Assembly (NCBI GenBank): GCA_963820795.1
Contig: CAWGBJ010000020.1
Location: 434,001-498,000, forward strand
Direction of reading: 5' to 3'
DNA: 64,000 nucleotides
DNA from: Roseiarcus sp963820795
GTDB lineage: Bacteria > Pseudomonadota > Alphaproteobacteria > Rhizobiales > Beijerinckiaceae
Each line of letters opens with the position of its first letter. Position 1 is the stretch's first letter. A model generated the notes under the pieces. It did not search any database. It worked only from the letters and a program-made list of their open reading frames with translations, and was not told where the DNA came from. A program made the position numbers and the translations under genes. Below, in pieces: positions 55,673 through 64,000 of the stretch.

Positions 55673-56701
55673 TCAGGAGCGCTCGATGGGCTTCGAGCGG
55701 GAGCGGCCGACCGTTTCGCGCTGCGCCCGGCGGCAAGACAGCGGAGGCAGGCCGCGGAGGATCAGCTCGGCGTCGGCGACCGTCTGCCGGCCGATCTCGA
55801 GCAGCGAGTCGGCCATCGCGCCGGCGCGGTGCGGCGACAGGATGAGGCCCTCCACCTTGCGCGCCGGATCGTCGGCCGGCGCCGGCTCGACGGGAAAAAC
55901 GTCGGTCGCGGCGCGAAAGCGGCCGCTCTCGATCTGACGCAGGAATTCGGGGAAGTCGACCACGCCGGCGCGGCTCATCAAGAGCAGGACCGAGCCTGGA
56001 GCGATCATTTCGAATTCGCGCCTGCCGAGAAAGCCCCGGTTCTCGCTGGTCGCGGCGGCGAACACGGCGACGACTTGGCTGGTCTTCAGGACGTCCTCGA
56101 GAGACCCAGCCGCAACGCCGTACCCAGCCATGAAATGATCGGAAATCCACGGATCGTAGGCCTTGACCAGACAGCCGAAGGGCGCGAGCAGCGCCGTGAA
56201 GGCGCGCGCCAGGTCGCCGAAGCCGATGAGGCCGACGCGTGCGCCATAGAGCGAAAAGCAGCCCCCCGCGCCATCGAGCAGCCATTTCTCGTGTCCGGCG
56301 CGCATCGCCCGGTCCGCCGCGGTGACGCCGCGGCAGAGGTCGATCGCCAGGCCGAGCGTCATCTCGGCGACCGGCCGCGCGAAAGCGGAGCCGGGCGCGA
56401 GAACATGGATCCCCCGCTCGAAGCAGGTCTCGTAATCGACGTTCTGCAGAAAGTTCGTTTCGACATTGACGATTGCGCGCAATTTCGGCGCCCGACCGAG
56501 ACGCTCTTTCGGCATGTCGCTCTGGCCGATGAGAAGCTCCATCTCCGGCAGGAGCTTTTCAAGGCGCTCGGCCGGCATCCGCCCCGGCCCCTCGTGGACT
56601 GCAAGCTCGCCCGCGGCGCTCAGCCGGCGCCACATCTCCGGATCGAAAATTTCGTTCAAGGCCCGCGGCTGCGGATCGATCGCAATCAGCGGCTTCGCCA
56701 T
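55673..56701 (-). CDS. D-isomer-specific 2-hydroxyacid dehydrogenase family protein
   Basis: A 342-residue NAD(P)-dependent dehydrogenase with split N-terminal catalytic domain, then the Rossmann motif GARVGLIGFGDLARAFTALLAPFG. Catalytic residues: Arg in LMSRAGVVD, Glu in VFPVEPAP and His in LSPHRAGAM. The substrate cannot be deduced; hydroxypyruvate, glyoxylate or phosphoglycerate type are candidates. An Arg-rich tail follows the fold. Confidence 0.87.
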   Translation of the reverse strand: MAKPLIAIDPQPRALNEIFDPEMWRRLSAAGELAVHEGPGRMPAERLEKLLPEMELLIGQSDMPKERLGRAPKLRAIVNVETNFLQNVDYETCFERGIHVLAPGSAFARPVAEMTLGLAIDLCRGVTAADRAMRAGHEKWLLDGAGGCFSLYGARVGLIGFGDLARAFTALLAPFGCLVKAYDPWISDHFMAGYGVAAGSLEDVLKTSQVVAVFAAATSENRGFLGRREFEMIAPGSVLLLMSRAGVVDFPEFLRQIESGRFRAATDVFPVEPAPADDPARKVEGLILSPHRAGAMADSLLEIGRQTVADAELILRGLPPLSCRRAQRETVGRSRSKPIERS

Positions 56702-56777
56702 ACGCCCCCTCCCGGTGAACTTGTCGAACCTTGAGATAAATGGGGCCCGTAGAGCAAGGGGGGCGTAGCGACGGACC

Positions 56778-57833
56778 TCACCTTCCGACGCGGGAGGCGA
56801 TAAAGCGCGCGATGGCGGGCCCGGTCAGCAGGACAAGCACAAACCGGGCGGTCTGCATCGCCATGACGAACGGCATGTCGACTTTGGATGAGGAGGCGAT
56901 GATCGCGACGGAATCGGCGCCTCCGGGGCTCGTCGCCAAATAGGCCGTCAAGGGATCGACGTGGGCAATCTTCGCCAGCACTGCGGCGAGACCGGCGCAA
57001 ACGGCGAGGAGGCACAGGATCGACGCGATCAGGCGGGGCGCTGCTTTTGCCGCGTGCAGCAGGATCGGCCTATTGAACCGAAGGCCGATCGACCAGCCGA
57101 CAATGAGATAGGCTGCCGCCAGCAGCCAGGGCGGCAGCTCGATCCGCATGACGCCCGTATCCTGCATGAGCGCTCCGACGGCGATCGGCGTCAGCAGCGC
57201 GCCCGCCGGGATGCGCATCAGGAGACCGGCCGCCGCCGAACCGCCGATGATGAGCGCGGTCAGCGCCAACGCCGGCCACGCCACCGCGGGGAACCAGTCG
57301 ATCGGCGGCGCGGCGCGGGCCGCCGGATCGGCCCAGAGCCAGGCGGCGATGGTCGCCGCGACGGCGACCAGAACGACCCGCATGTATTGCATGAAGGCGA
57401 CGAGGCGCATGTCGGCGCCGTAGCTCTCCGACATCAGCGTCATGGCCGTGGCGGCGCCCGGGGAAGACCCCCAGACGGCGGTCGTGCCGGGGAGAACCTG
57501 CCAACGGGCGAGCAGCCAGCCGAGCCAGGCGCTGACCGCGATCACCGAGAGGACGCCGCCGAGGAAGACCGGCAAGTCGCGGCCGATCTCGGATACGATG
57601 GCGACGGGAAAGGCCCTGGCGATCATGCAGCCGACGACGGCTTGCGCGCCCTGAAAGAGCCGCAGGTGAACATGGAGCTTGACATCGGCGGCGGCGGCAA
57701 GCAGCGCCGCTGCCGCAAGCGATCCGAGAAGCAGCGCGGCGGGCAGGCGAAGCAGCTCGAGGCCGGCCACGAACGTGAATGACAGCAGGGCGAGGGCTGC
57801 CCAATGCAGCGCAGTCTTGTGGCCCCCAGTCAC
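56778..57833 (-). CDS. AbrB-family membrane protein (COG3180)
   Basis: A 351-residue integral membrane protein from GTG 57833 behind GGAGGG. Two homologous halves: LGSLAAAALLAAA...GAQAVVGCMIARAFP...LPGTTAVWGSSPGAATAMTLMSESYGAD and later ILGGSAAAGLLMRIPAGALLTPIAVGAL...VDPLTAYLATSPGGADSVAIIASSSKVD. The family is often labelled putative ammonia monooxygenase, which is a misnomer; transport or regulation is more likely. Note: in the sequence the second half reads LIIGGSAAAG. Confidence 0.82.
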   Translation of the reverse strand: MTGGHKTALHWAALALLSFTFVAGLELLRLPAALLLGSLAAAALLAAAADVKLHVHLRLFQGAQAVVGCMIARAFPVAIVSEIGRDLPVFLGGVLSVIAVSAWLGWLLARWQVLPGTTAVWGSSPGAATAMTLMSESYGADMRLVAFMQYMRVVLVAVAATIAAWLWADPAARAAPPIDWFPAVAWPALALTALIIGGSAAAGLLMRIPAGALLTPIAVGALMQDTGVMRIELPPWLLAAAYLIVGWSIGLRFNRPILLHAAKAAPRLIASILCLLAVCAGLAAVLAKIAHVDPLTAYLATSPGGADSVAIIASSSKVDMPFVMAMQTARFVLVLLTGPAIARFIASRVGR

Positions 57834-58049
57834 ATCGCCCTCCGAGACGCTCGCGCGCTCACTAAAGACGATTGGCGCGGCCGATCGCGGCGCGAACCGC
57901 CCGCCTCGAAGAGCTTGTCATTCGAAAGCTTTGTCAAGAAGGCTCGCCTACAACTGAAGACAACTGTCGGCCGCTCGTGTCCGTCGTTCCGGAGCAGCCG
58001 CGCGCTGCAACGACGGGACAAAGGCCGCCCGCGCCCTTATATCGGGCTC

Positions 58050-59051
58050 ATGGATCGCCCGTATTGCGCCCGATTCGCCATTGCGCCGATGATGGACTGG
58101 ACGGACCGCCGGTGCCGGGCCTTCCATCGCCTGCTGAGCCGCCGCGCCCGCCTCTATACGGAAATGGTGACGGCCGACGCGATCGTGTTCGGGCCGCGCC
58201 AGCGCCTGATCGGCTTCGACCCCGCCGAGCATCCGGTCGCGCTGCAGCTCGGCGGGTCGGAGCCCAGCCGCCTCGCGGAAGCCGCCCGCATCGGCGCGGA
58301 CTTCGGCTATGACGAGATCAACCTCAACTGCGGCTGCCCCTCCGACCGGGTCCAGAGCGGACGATTCGGCGCCTGCCTGATGCGGGAGCCGGCGCTGGCG
58401 ACAGATTGCGTTGGGGCGATGGCGAGCGCCGCGGACGTTCCCGTCACGGTCAAATGTCGCATCGGCGTCGACGACCAGGAGCCGCGCGAAGCGCTGTTCG
58501 CCTTCGCCGCGGCGGTGAAGGCGGCCGGCGCGGCGGCGCTCGTCGTTCATGCCCGCAAAGCCTGGCTCAAGGGCCTCAGCCCAAAGGACAACAGGACGAT
58601 TCCGCCGCTGGACTTTCCGCTGGTCTACGAGCTCAAACGCGCCCATCCCGACTGGCCGATCATCATCAATGGCGGCATCGAGACTCTGGAGGCGGCAGAG
58701 GTTCATCTCATCCATGTCGACGGCGTGATGCTTGGCCGCGCCGTCTACCAGAACCCCGAACTCTTGCTCCGCGTCGATCCTGCGATTTTCGGCCAGGCCG
58801 CGCCCTTCGACGACGCCTTCGCAGCCCTCGACGCGTTCATGCCGACAGTCGCCGCGGGGCTTGAGCGCGGCGAGCGGCTGCACGACTATACGCGCCATCT
58901 GCTTGGCCTGTTCTCCGGCCGCCCGGGAGCGCGGGCCTATCGACGCATCCTGGCGAGCGATGCCGTTCGCCCCGACGCGGGCCTCGATGTCCTCCGGGCC
59001 GCGGTGGCGCGCGTCGTCCGCGGCGACGAGCGCCTGGCGGCGAACGGGTAG
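58050..59051 (+). CDS. dusA: tRNA-dihydrouridine(20/20a) synthase
   Basis: FMN enzyme reducing uridines in the tRNA D-loop. 333 residues from ATG 58050 (MDRPYCARFAIAPMMDWTDRRCRAFHRLLSRRARLYTEMV). Signature blocks: ALQLGGSEPSRLAEAARI, YDEINLNCGCPSDRVQSGRFGACLM with the catalytic Cys, VKCRIGVDDQEP, VHARKAWLKGLSPKDNR and the FMN phosphate site INGGIETLE. The DusA-type loop and length distinguish it from DusB. A longer frame to 57804 was rejected. Confidence 0.95.
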   Translation: MDRPYCARFAIAPMMDWTDRRCRAFHRLLSRRARLYTEMVTADAIVFGPRQRLIGFDPAEHPVALQLGGSEPSRLAEAARIGADFGYDEINLNCGCPSDRVQSGRFGACLMREPALATDCVGAMASAADVPVTVKCRIGVDDQEPREALFAFAAAVKAAGAAALVVHARKAWLKGLSPKDNRTIPPLDFPLVYELKRAHPDWPIIINGGIETLEAAEVHLIHVDGVMLGRAVYQNPELLLRVDPAIFGQAAPFDDAFAALDAFMPTVAAGLERGERLHDYTRHLLGLFSGRPGARAYRRILASDAVRPDAGLDVLRAAVARVVRGDERLAANG

Positions 59052-59060
59052 CCTCGCGCC

Positions 59061-59744
59061 TCACTTCGCCGTCAGGATCAGACGGTCGCGCTCAACCGCA
59101 TAGCCGTGCAACCGCTCGAGGAAGCTCATGCCGAGCAGGCTCTCCTCCAGCGCGCCCGGGCGCGCGACGAGAGCGCGCACATTCCGCATGACGATGGGCC
59201 CGACCGCGATCTCATTGAGCCGAACCTCGGCCGCCAACGCCGGCCCATTGGCGGTGGTGACGGGGACGTCGAATTCGAGCCCGGCGGTGTTGACGCCGGC
59301 GGTTCTGGCGTCGCTCGCGGTCAGCACGACGACCGAAGCGCCGGTGTCGAACAGAAACGTGACCCGCGCGCCATTGACGTGGGCCGCGATGGCGAATTCC
59401 CCGCTCAGGCGCCGGTTGACGATCACCTCGCCGCCCTGCCCGACCTGCGGCTCCGAAGGCAGGAACTCGGAAGCGACCCGCCCGATGAAATCGCCGGCTT
59501 CGAAGCGATAGGCGTAGGCGGCGGTCAGCATGATGAGCATGAGCGCCCAGAGCATCATCGAGCTCAGCACCCGCGCCAGATCGGCTGCCCGCGCCCAGCT
59601 CATGACGAACACGAGCAGCGCCGCCAATCCCGCCGACGTCGCGAACGCCCGATGGTCGAGACCGAAAATCTTTGCGTCGGCGGGCGTGAGCATCAGGAGG
59701 GCAAGCGCGGCGGCAAGGATGACGAGGGGGGCTATGAGGCGCAT
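59061..59744 (-). CDS. retropepsin-like clan AA aspartic protease (membrane anchored)
   Basis: A 227-residue protein with hydrophobic N-terminal segments (LIAPLVILAAALALLML, SAGLAALLVFVMSW, MLWALMLIMLTAAYAY) and a C-terminal retropepsin-like domain with the active-site FLFDTGASVVVLT and LLGMSFLERL. Family TIGR02281-like, found widely in Alphaproteobacteria. ATG at 59744 overlaps the DUF1289 stop (TGATG). Confidence 0.85.
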   Translation of the reverse strand: MRLIAPLVILAAALALLMLTPADAKIFGLDHRAFATSAGLAALLVFVMSWARAADLARVLSSMMLWALMLIMLTAAYAYRFEAGDFIGRVASEFLPSEPQVGQGGEVIVNRRLSGEFAIAAHVNGARVTFLFDTGASVVVLTASDARTAGVNTAGLEFDVPVTTANGPALAAEVRLNEIAVGPIVMRNVRALVARPGALEESLLGMSFLERLHGYAVERDRLILTAK

Positions 59745-59977
59745 CAGGGTTTCCGTCGGCGCGGCCGAACCTGTCCCGCCCGCCCCGCCCGCGAACGGGA
59801 GGCGAGCAGCCGCTCGTCGAGACCCGTCATCACCGCGCCCCGTTCCGCTTCGCCCATATCCGACCAGGCGGCGATCTCGGCGAGCGAGCGGCCGCAGCCG
59901 ATGCAGAGACCGGATATCGGATCGACGACGCAAATCTGGACGCAGGGGCTCGACGGCGCTGGCGGCATGGGCGTCAT
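59744..59977 (-). CDS. DUF1289 protein with Cys cluster
   Basis: A 77-residue protein: SPCVQICVVDPISGLCIGCGRSLAEIAAWSDM with four to five Cys forming a probable metal site, followed by a basic tail. The DUF1289 family is of unknown function. Coupled to the protease gene downstream; 0-nt gap to the cobS stop upstream. Confidence 0.85.
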   Translation of the reverse strand: MTPMPPAPSSPCVQICVVDPISGLCIGCGRSLAEIAAWSDMGEAERGAVMTGLDERLLASRSRAGRAGQVRPRRRKP

Positions 59978-60763
59978 TTAGGCGCCGGAAGCGCCGGCGA
60001 GAAGTGCGCACCAGGCGGCGATTTCCGCCCATTGCTGGGCGGCGCCGGCGACGTCGCCGGTCTGGCCGCCGATCGCATGTCGCGCCAGCGCCGTCATGCT
60101 GCCCGCCGCGACGCCTGCGGCGACGGCCGCAGCCGTGGCCCGCCAGACGCCGCCGAAGGCGATTCCGACAACGAGGGCGATGGCGAAGGCCATTCCCCAG
60201 GCCGCGGCGAACGCAAGCGGCTCGAGCTTCCCGGCCGCCGCGCCGGCGCCGTCGGATCGCGCCGGGTCGATGAGGGCGAGCGGCGTCAAAGCCGCGGCGC
60301 GGGAGACAGCCGAAACCAGAATGAGAGCGCCTGCGCCGCCCCAGAAGCCGTGCGACAGCGCGCTCGAAAGCGCGCCGACGCGCACGATCAGCGCCAGCGC
60401 CAGCGCAGTCGCGCCGAAGGCGCCGATGCGGCTGTCGCGCATGATCTCGAGCTTCCGCTCGCGCGTCGAGCCGCCGCCGAAACCGTCGGCGACGTCGGCC
60501 AGCCCGTCCTCGTGCAGCGCCCCGGTCGATGCGACGAGCGCCGCCGTCGCAAGCCCCGCCTGGAGAATGCGCGGCAGACCGAGAACCTGGGTCAGCGCCA
60601 GCGCCACGCATCCGACGAGACCCGCCGCTACGCCGGCGACGGGCGCCGCCCAGGCGAGCCGGTTCATCTCGAACGGCGTCGCTTCGCCGCCGGGAACTGG
60701 CAGCCGCGTGAAGAAGCGCAGGGCGTCGGCCACTTCGCGCGCGGCGGATGGCAGGCGGCGCAA
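59978..60763 (-). CDS. cobS: adenosylcobinamide-GDP ribazoletransferase
   Basis: Membrane enzyme joining alpha-ribazole to adenosylcobinamide-GDP, penultimate or last step of cobalamin synthesis. 261 residues from TTG 60763 (GGAG 8 nt upstream); GTG 60733 would give 251 and is possible. Family blocks: LRFFTRLPVPGGEATPFEMNRLAWAAPVAGVAAGL, GALHEDGLADVADGFGGGSTRERKLEIMRDSRIGAFGATAL, and ARHAIGGQTGDVAGAAQQ. cobU/cobT are not in the window. Confidence 0.93.
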   Translation of the reverse strand: MRRLPSAAREVADALRFFTRLPVPGGEATPFEMNRLAWAAPVAGVAAGLVGCVALALTQVLGLPRILQAGLATAALVASTGALHEDGLADVADGFGGGSTRERKLEIMRDSRIGAFGATALALALIVRVGALSSALSHGFWGGAGALILVSAVSRAAALTPLALIDPARSDGAGAAAGKLEPLAFAAAWGMAFAIALVVGIAFGGVWRATAAAVAAGVAAGSMTALARHAIGGQTGDVAGAAQQWAEIAAWCALLAGASGA

Positions 60764-60777
60764 AGTCGGGCTCCGGA

Positions 60778-61203
60778 TCAGAGGGCCCAGACGAACATCG
60801 CGACCGCGAGCACGCCGATGGCGGCGAAGCCCGATTCGACGAACCCCCATGTCCGAATGAGCGCCTTTGCGGCCGCGACGTCCCGGCCGCGCAGCGACAG
60901 GATCTGGTTGTTGAGCGGCGACATGACGAAGAACGCATAAGGCCAGGTCGAGATGATGATCAGCGCGCCGAACACCCAGCGCACGTCGTCGGATTCGAAC
61001 CAGGTGATAAAGCCGGCGAGCGCGGCCGCCAGCGCAAAGGCCGCGAGAAGGGCGACGCCGCGACTGTCGCTCGGCGCCCATTCGCTGAGCAGCGCCTCTT
61101 CGTCGTCGAGCGCGAGCCGCGCCGGCTGCTCGACCCAGTTCACGTAAATGGCCGCGCCGGCGAAGGCGGCGGCGAAAGCGAGCGCAATCGATGCCGAAAT
61201 CAT
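60778..61203 (-). CDS. DUF1772-type four-helix membrane protein
   Basis: A 141-residue membrane protein from ATG 61203 behind AAGGAG. Helices: ISASIALAFAAAFAGAAIYVNWVEQPAR, VALLAAFALAAALAGFITWF, VFGALIIISTWPYAFFVM, GFAAIGVLAVAMFVWAL. Conserved NWVEQPARL and MSPLNNQIL are typical of DUF1772 (anthrone-oxygenase-like) proteins. Function not established. 14 nt before cobS. Confidence 0.8.
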   Translation of the reverse strand: MISASIALAFAAAFAGAAIYVNWVEQPARLALDDEEALLSEWAPSDSRGVALLAAFALAAALAGFITWFESDDVRWVFGALIIISTWPYAFFVMSPLNNQILSLRGRDVAAAKALIRTWGFVESGFAAIGVLAVAMFVWAL

Positions 61204-61342
61204 GAAGGCTCCTTGATCGCGATTCTCTAGCATGAAGCCGGCTGGAAAGCGCGAGGCAGGGCCGGCCGGAAGTTCGTCTCCCGGGCTGATGGGGGCGCGG
61301 CCTCGAAGGGCCATTCTCTTTTCCTTAACAATACCGCCGCGG

Positions 61343-61357
61343 GAACAAAAAAAGAAC
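61343..61357. promoter_or_regulatory. LexA (SOS) box upstream of recA
   Basis: GAAC-N7-GAAC with an A7 spacer, the direct-repeat LexA operator known in Alphaproteobacteria. It lies 97-111 bp upstream of the recA start, overlapping the expected promoter. Confidence 0.82.
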
Positions 61358-61386
61358 TTGCGCATGAGAACAAACCATGCACACAT

Positions 61387-61403
61387 GCGCCCCCTGGGGG
61401 CGC
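61387..61403 (+). promoter_or_regulatory. GC-rich hairpin in the recA leader
   Basis: GCGCCCCC and GGGGGCGC flank a single T, so a 7-bp stem with a 3-nt loop can form between the SOS box and the recA start codon. No T-tract follows. It could affect leader folding; function unproven. Confidence 0.4.
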
Positions 61404-61453
61404 CAGACCGCTGTTGCGGATCGGACCCCGCCCGTGAGAGAAGGACGACGACG

Positions 61454-62533
61454 ATGAACCAGCCAATTCTTCGCGTGGTGGAAGGGGCAAGCGTGGACAA
61501 GACCAAGGCGCTTGACGCCGCCCTGTCGCAGATCGAACGCGCCTTCGGCAAGGGTTCGATCATGCGGCTGGGCAAGAACCAGCAGGCGGTCGAAATCGAC
61601 ACGGTGTCCACCGGCTCGCTCGGGCTCGACATTGCGCTGGGGGTCGGCGGCCTGCCACGCGGTCGCGTGGTCGAGATCTACGGGCCGGAATCCTCCGGCA
61701 AGACCACTCTCACCCTGCATGTGATAGCGGAAGCGCAAAAGAAGGGCGGGGTCTGCGCCTTCGTCGACGCCGAACATGCGCTCGATCCCATCTATGCCCG
61801 CAAGCTTGGCGTCAATCTCAACGATCTCCTGATCTCCCAGCCGGACACCGGCGAGCAGGCGCTCGAAATCACCGACACTCTCGTGCGCTCGGGCGCGATC
61901 GACGTTCTGGTCGTCGATTCAGTTGCGGCTCTGACGCCGAGAGCCGAGATCGAGGGCGAGATGGGGGATTCGCAGCCCGGACTGCAGGCGCGGCTGATGA
62001 GCCAGGCTCTGCGCAAGCTCACCGCCTCGATCTCGCGCTCCAACACGATGGTGATCTTCATCAACCAGATCCGCATGAAGATCGGCGTCATGTACGGTTC
62101 CCCCGAAACGACATCGGGCGGCAACGCGCTGAAGTTTTATGCCTCCGTGCGCCTCGACATTCGCCGGATCGGCGCGATCAAGGATCGCGACCAGGTCGTC
62201 GGCAATCAGACCCGCGTCAAGGTCGTCAAGAACAAGGTCGCTCCGCCGTTCAAGCAGGTGGAGTTCGACATCATGTACGGCGAAGGCGTGTCCAAGGCGG
62301 GCGAGTTGATCGACCTCGGCGTCAAGGCCGGAGTCGTGGAGAAGTCGGGCTCCTGGTTCTCCTTCGACAGCATTCGTCTCGGTCAGGGCCGGGAGAACGC
62401 CAAGGCCCATTTGAAGGGGAACCCGGAAATGGCGGACAGGATCGAGCGCGCGATCCGGGAGAGAGCCGGACTCATCGCCGATCGCATTCTCGAGAACGCC
62501 GGTCCCGCCGACGAGGACGACGTCGAAGGCTGA
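61454..62533 (+). CDS. recA: recombinase A
   Basis: DNA strand-exchange protein and LexA co-protease, 359 residues from ATG 61454 behind GAGAAGGA. Conserved: RAFGKGSIMRLG, Walker A GPESSGKTTL, ALDPIYARKLGVN, Walker B DVLVVDSVAAL, L1 (GEMGDSQPGLQARLMSQAL), L2 (FINQIRMKIGVMYGSPETTSGGNALKFYASVRLDIRR) and an acidic tail (AGPADEDDVEG). SOS control inferred from the LexA box. alaS follows, as in many relatives. Confidence 0.98.
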   Translation: MNQPILRVVEGASVDKTKALDAALSQIERAFGKGSIMRLGKNQQAVEIDTVSTGSLGLDIALGVGGLPRGRVVEIYGPESSGKTTLTLHVIAEAQKKGGVCAFVDAEHALDPIYARKLGVNLNDLLISQPDTGEQALEITDTLVRSGAIDVLVVDSVAALTPRAEIEGEMGDSQPGLQARLMSQALRKLTASISRSNTMVIFINQIRMKIGVMYGSPETTSGGNALKFYASVRLDIRRIGAIKDRDQVVGNQTRVKVVKNKVAPPFKQVEFDIMYGEGVSKAGELIDLGVKAGVVEKSGSWFSFDSIRLGQGRENAKAHLKGNPEMADRIERAIRERAGLIADRILENAGPADEDDVEG

Positions 62534-62829
62534 GGCTCCTTCGGGCGCCGCCTCGCGTCCCTCCAAAAGAGGCCGCCCGACCGCCAGGGAGACCATCAAC
62601 GCCGAAGCGTCGAGCGCGGGGGCGGCGAGCCCGATGCCGCCGCCCCCGTATCATGCGCCCCTCGCCACGCCCCGCGGGGCCGCGCGCATTTTCCCGAGAC
62701 TGACCCAAGCAACCTTGCAGGCGACGATGAGGCGCCCGACATGAGTCGTTCGCGCTCAATTCCGTGTTGGCGCCTTTTGGGGCCTTGATCTAGAAGCACA
62801 CGGGAAAAGCGTGACGAGGCAATGTGTTC

Positions 62830-64000
62830 ATGAGCGGCGTCAACGAGATTCGATCGAACTTCCTTCAGTTCTTCGCCAGGAACGGCCACCATGTTGTGCC
62901 GTCGAGCTCGCTCGTGCCGCGGAACGACCCGACGCTCATGTTCACCAACGCGGGGATGGTGCAGTTCAAGAACGTCTTCACCGGAATCGAGAAGCGGCCC
63001 TATTCCCGTGCGGCGACTTCGCAGAAGTGCGTCCGCGCCGGCGGCAAGCACAATGACCTCGACAACGTCGGTTACACCGCCCGCCACCACACCTTCTTCG
63101 AAATGCTCGGCAACTTCTCCTTCGGCGACTACTTCAAGGCGAACGCGATCGAATATGCGTGGGAGCTCCTCACCCGCGATTTCGGCTTGCAAAAGCAGCG
63201 TCTGACGGTGACCGTCTACTACAACGACGACGAGGCTTACGACCTCTGGAAGCGGATCTCTGGCCTTCCCGAAGAGCGGATAATCCGCATCGCCACGAGC
63301 GACAATTTCTGGGCGATGGGCGATACCGGCCCCTGCGGGCCCTGTTCCGAGATTTTCTACGACCACGGCGACCATATTCCCGGAGGGCCGCCCGGCTCGC
63401 CCGACGCCGACGGCGATCGTTTCATCGAGATCTGGAACCTCGTGTTCATGCAGTTCGAGACGCTGCCGGGCGGCGAGCGCGTCGATCTCCCGCGGCCCTC
63501 GATCGATACGGGCATGGGCCTCGAGCGCATCGCGGCGGTGCTTCAGGGCGTACATGACAATTACGACATCGATCTCTTCCGCGCGCTCATCCGCACGATC
63601 GCCGACCTGACCGGCGTCGATCCCGACGGGCCGCAGAAAGCCTCGCATCGGGTGATCGCGGATCACCTGCGCGCGTCCGCCTTCCTCGTCGCCGACGGCG
63701 TCCTGCCCTCGAACGAAGGCCGCGGCTACGTGCTGCGCCGGATCATGCGCCGGGCGATGCGGCACGCGCAGCTTATCGGCGCGCGCGACCCGCTGATGTG
63801 GCGGCTCGTTCCCGCACTCACTCGGGAAATGGGCCAGGCCTATCCCGAGCTGACGCGGGCCGAAGCGCTGATTTCCGAGACCCTCAAGCTGGAGGAGACG
63901 CGCTTTCGCACCACGCTGGCCCGCGGCCTGGCGATCCTCGAGGAGGAAACGCGACCGCTGCCGCCAGGCGGCGAGCTATCCGGCGAGACCGCGTTCAAGC
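62830..64000 (+). CDS. alaS: alanyl-tRNA synthetase, N-terminal part (cut by window edge)
   Basis: Charges tRNA-Ala with alanine. ATG 62830 opens MSGVNEIRSNFLQFFARNGHHVVPSSSLVPRNDPTLMFTNAGMVQFKNVF. Class II motifs: KCVRAGGKHNDLDNVGYTARHHTFFEMLGNFSFGDYFK, IEIWNLVFMQF, RPSIDTGMGLERIAAVLQG. The visible 390 residues cover the catalytic core and start of the recognition domain; the editing and C-Ala domains lie outside. Confidence 0.97.
   Translation, partial: MSGVNEIRSNFLQFFARNGHHVVPSSSLVPRNDPTLMFTNAGMVQFKNVFTGIEKRPYSRAATSQKCVRAGGKHNDLDNVGYTARHHTFFEMLGNFSFGDYFKANAIEYAWELLTRDFGLQKQRLTVTVYYNDDEAYDLWKRISGLPEERIIRIATSDNFWAMGDTGPCGPCSEIFYDHGDHIPGGPPGSPDADGDRFIEIWNLVFMQFETLPGGERVDLPRPSIDTGMGLERIAAVLQGVHDNYDIDLFRALIRTIADLTGVDPDGPQKASHRVIADHLRASAFLVADGVLPSNEGRGYVLRRIMRRAMRHAQLIGARDPLMWRLVPALTREMGQAYPELTRAEALISETLKLEETRFRTTLARGLAILEEETRPLPPGGELSGETAFK

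Noticed and set aside
1..64000. tRNA, rRNA or CRISPR arrays
   Set aside because: No cloverleaf T-arm consensus, rRNA core motifs or regularly spaced repeats were seen in the intergenic stretches examined by eye; a tRNAscan or Infernal run would settle it.

Overview
The window reads as high-GC chromosome of an alphaproteobacterium, most likely a member of the Hyphomicrobiales (Rhizobiales). Supporting signs are 5-aminolevulinate synthase (HemA, the C4 route to heme), a betaine-lipid btaA-btaB pair, a direct-repeat LexA box (GAAC-N7-GAAC) ahead of recA, recA followed by alaS, and purL followed by a small ORF and bolA. Genus cannot be fixed from this text; a Beijerinckiaceae/Methylocystaceae-like organism is a guess.

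Layout. 0-5.4 kb: minus-strand ABC importer operon (binding protein, two permeases, a tiny membrane protein, two MalK-type ATPases, the last cut by the window edge). 5.4-11 kb: molybdopterin oxidoreductase, NCS2-type permease, biuret-hydrolase-like amidase, HugZ-like heme protein. 11.2-15.7 kb: D,D-carboxypeptidase, btaA-btaB, then a MITE-like element bracketed by a 97-bp perfect inverted repeat. 15.7-20 kb: purL, small ORF, bolA, vapBC and a decayed RAYT-type transposase with REP-like palindromes. 20.5-26.6 kb: AmpG-like permease, small secreted Cys-containing proteins, an orphan PII protein, hemW, scpB. 26.7-35 kb: a minus-strand ABC/HlyD export operon containing an uncharacterised hydrolase-like protein and a HlyD protein fused to an extra C-terminal domain. 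35-37 kb: membrane protein and PhaC-like hydrolase. 37-44.4 kb: infC with an AUU start, Fsr-like MFS pump, TetR plus RND efflux operon. 44.4-47.9 kb: mhqD/mhqO-like pair, hemC, class II aldolase. 47.9-50.1 kb: a second copy of the MITE-like repeat, split by an IS110-family element. 50.6-54.9 kb: hemA-hemE-hemF and an aldo/keto reductase. 55-61 kb: PEP-CTERM-like protein, 2-hydroxyacid dehydrogenase, AbrB-family protein, dusA, aspartic protease, DUF1289, cobS, DUF1772. 61.3-64 kb: recA and the 5' part of alaS.

Functional themes are tetrapyrrole synthesis (hemA, hemC, hemE, hemF, hemW, cobS, HugZ-like), export and efflux (ABC/HlyD, RND, MFS), and quinone/xenobiotic defence.

A technical theme runs through the window. 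Seven otherwise well-conserved genes are broken by ten single-base frameshifts, and every one is one extra base, mostly inside short homopolymers. They are annotated here as single genes with a frameshift, because sequencing error is the simpler reading. The most interesting mobile structure is the IS110-family element at about 48134-49897: an intact copy of its target exists in the same window, and its 3' non-coding part carries a 10-nt match across the target junction and an 8-nt match to its own right-end junction, as expected of a bridge RNA.
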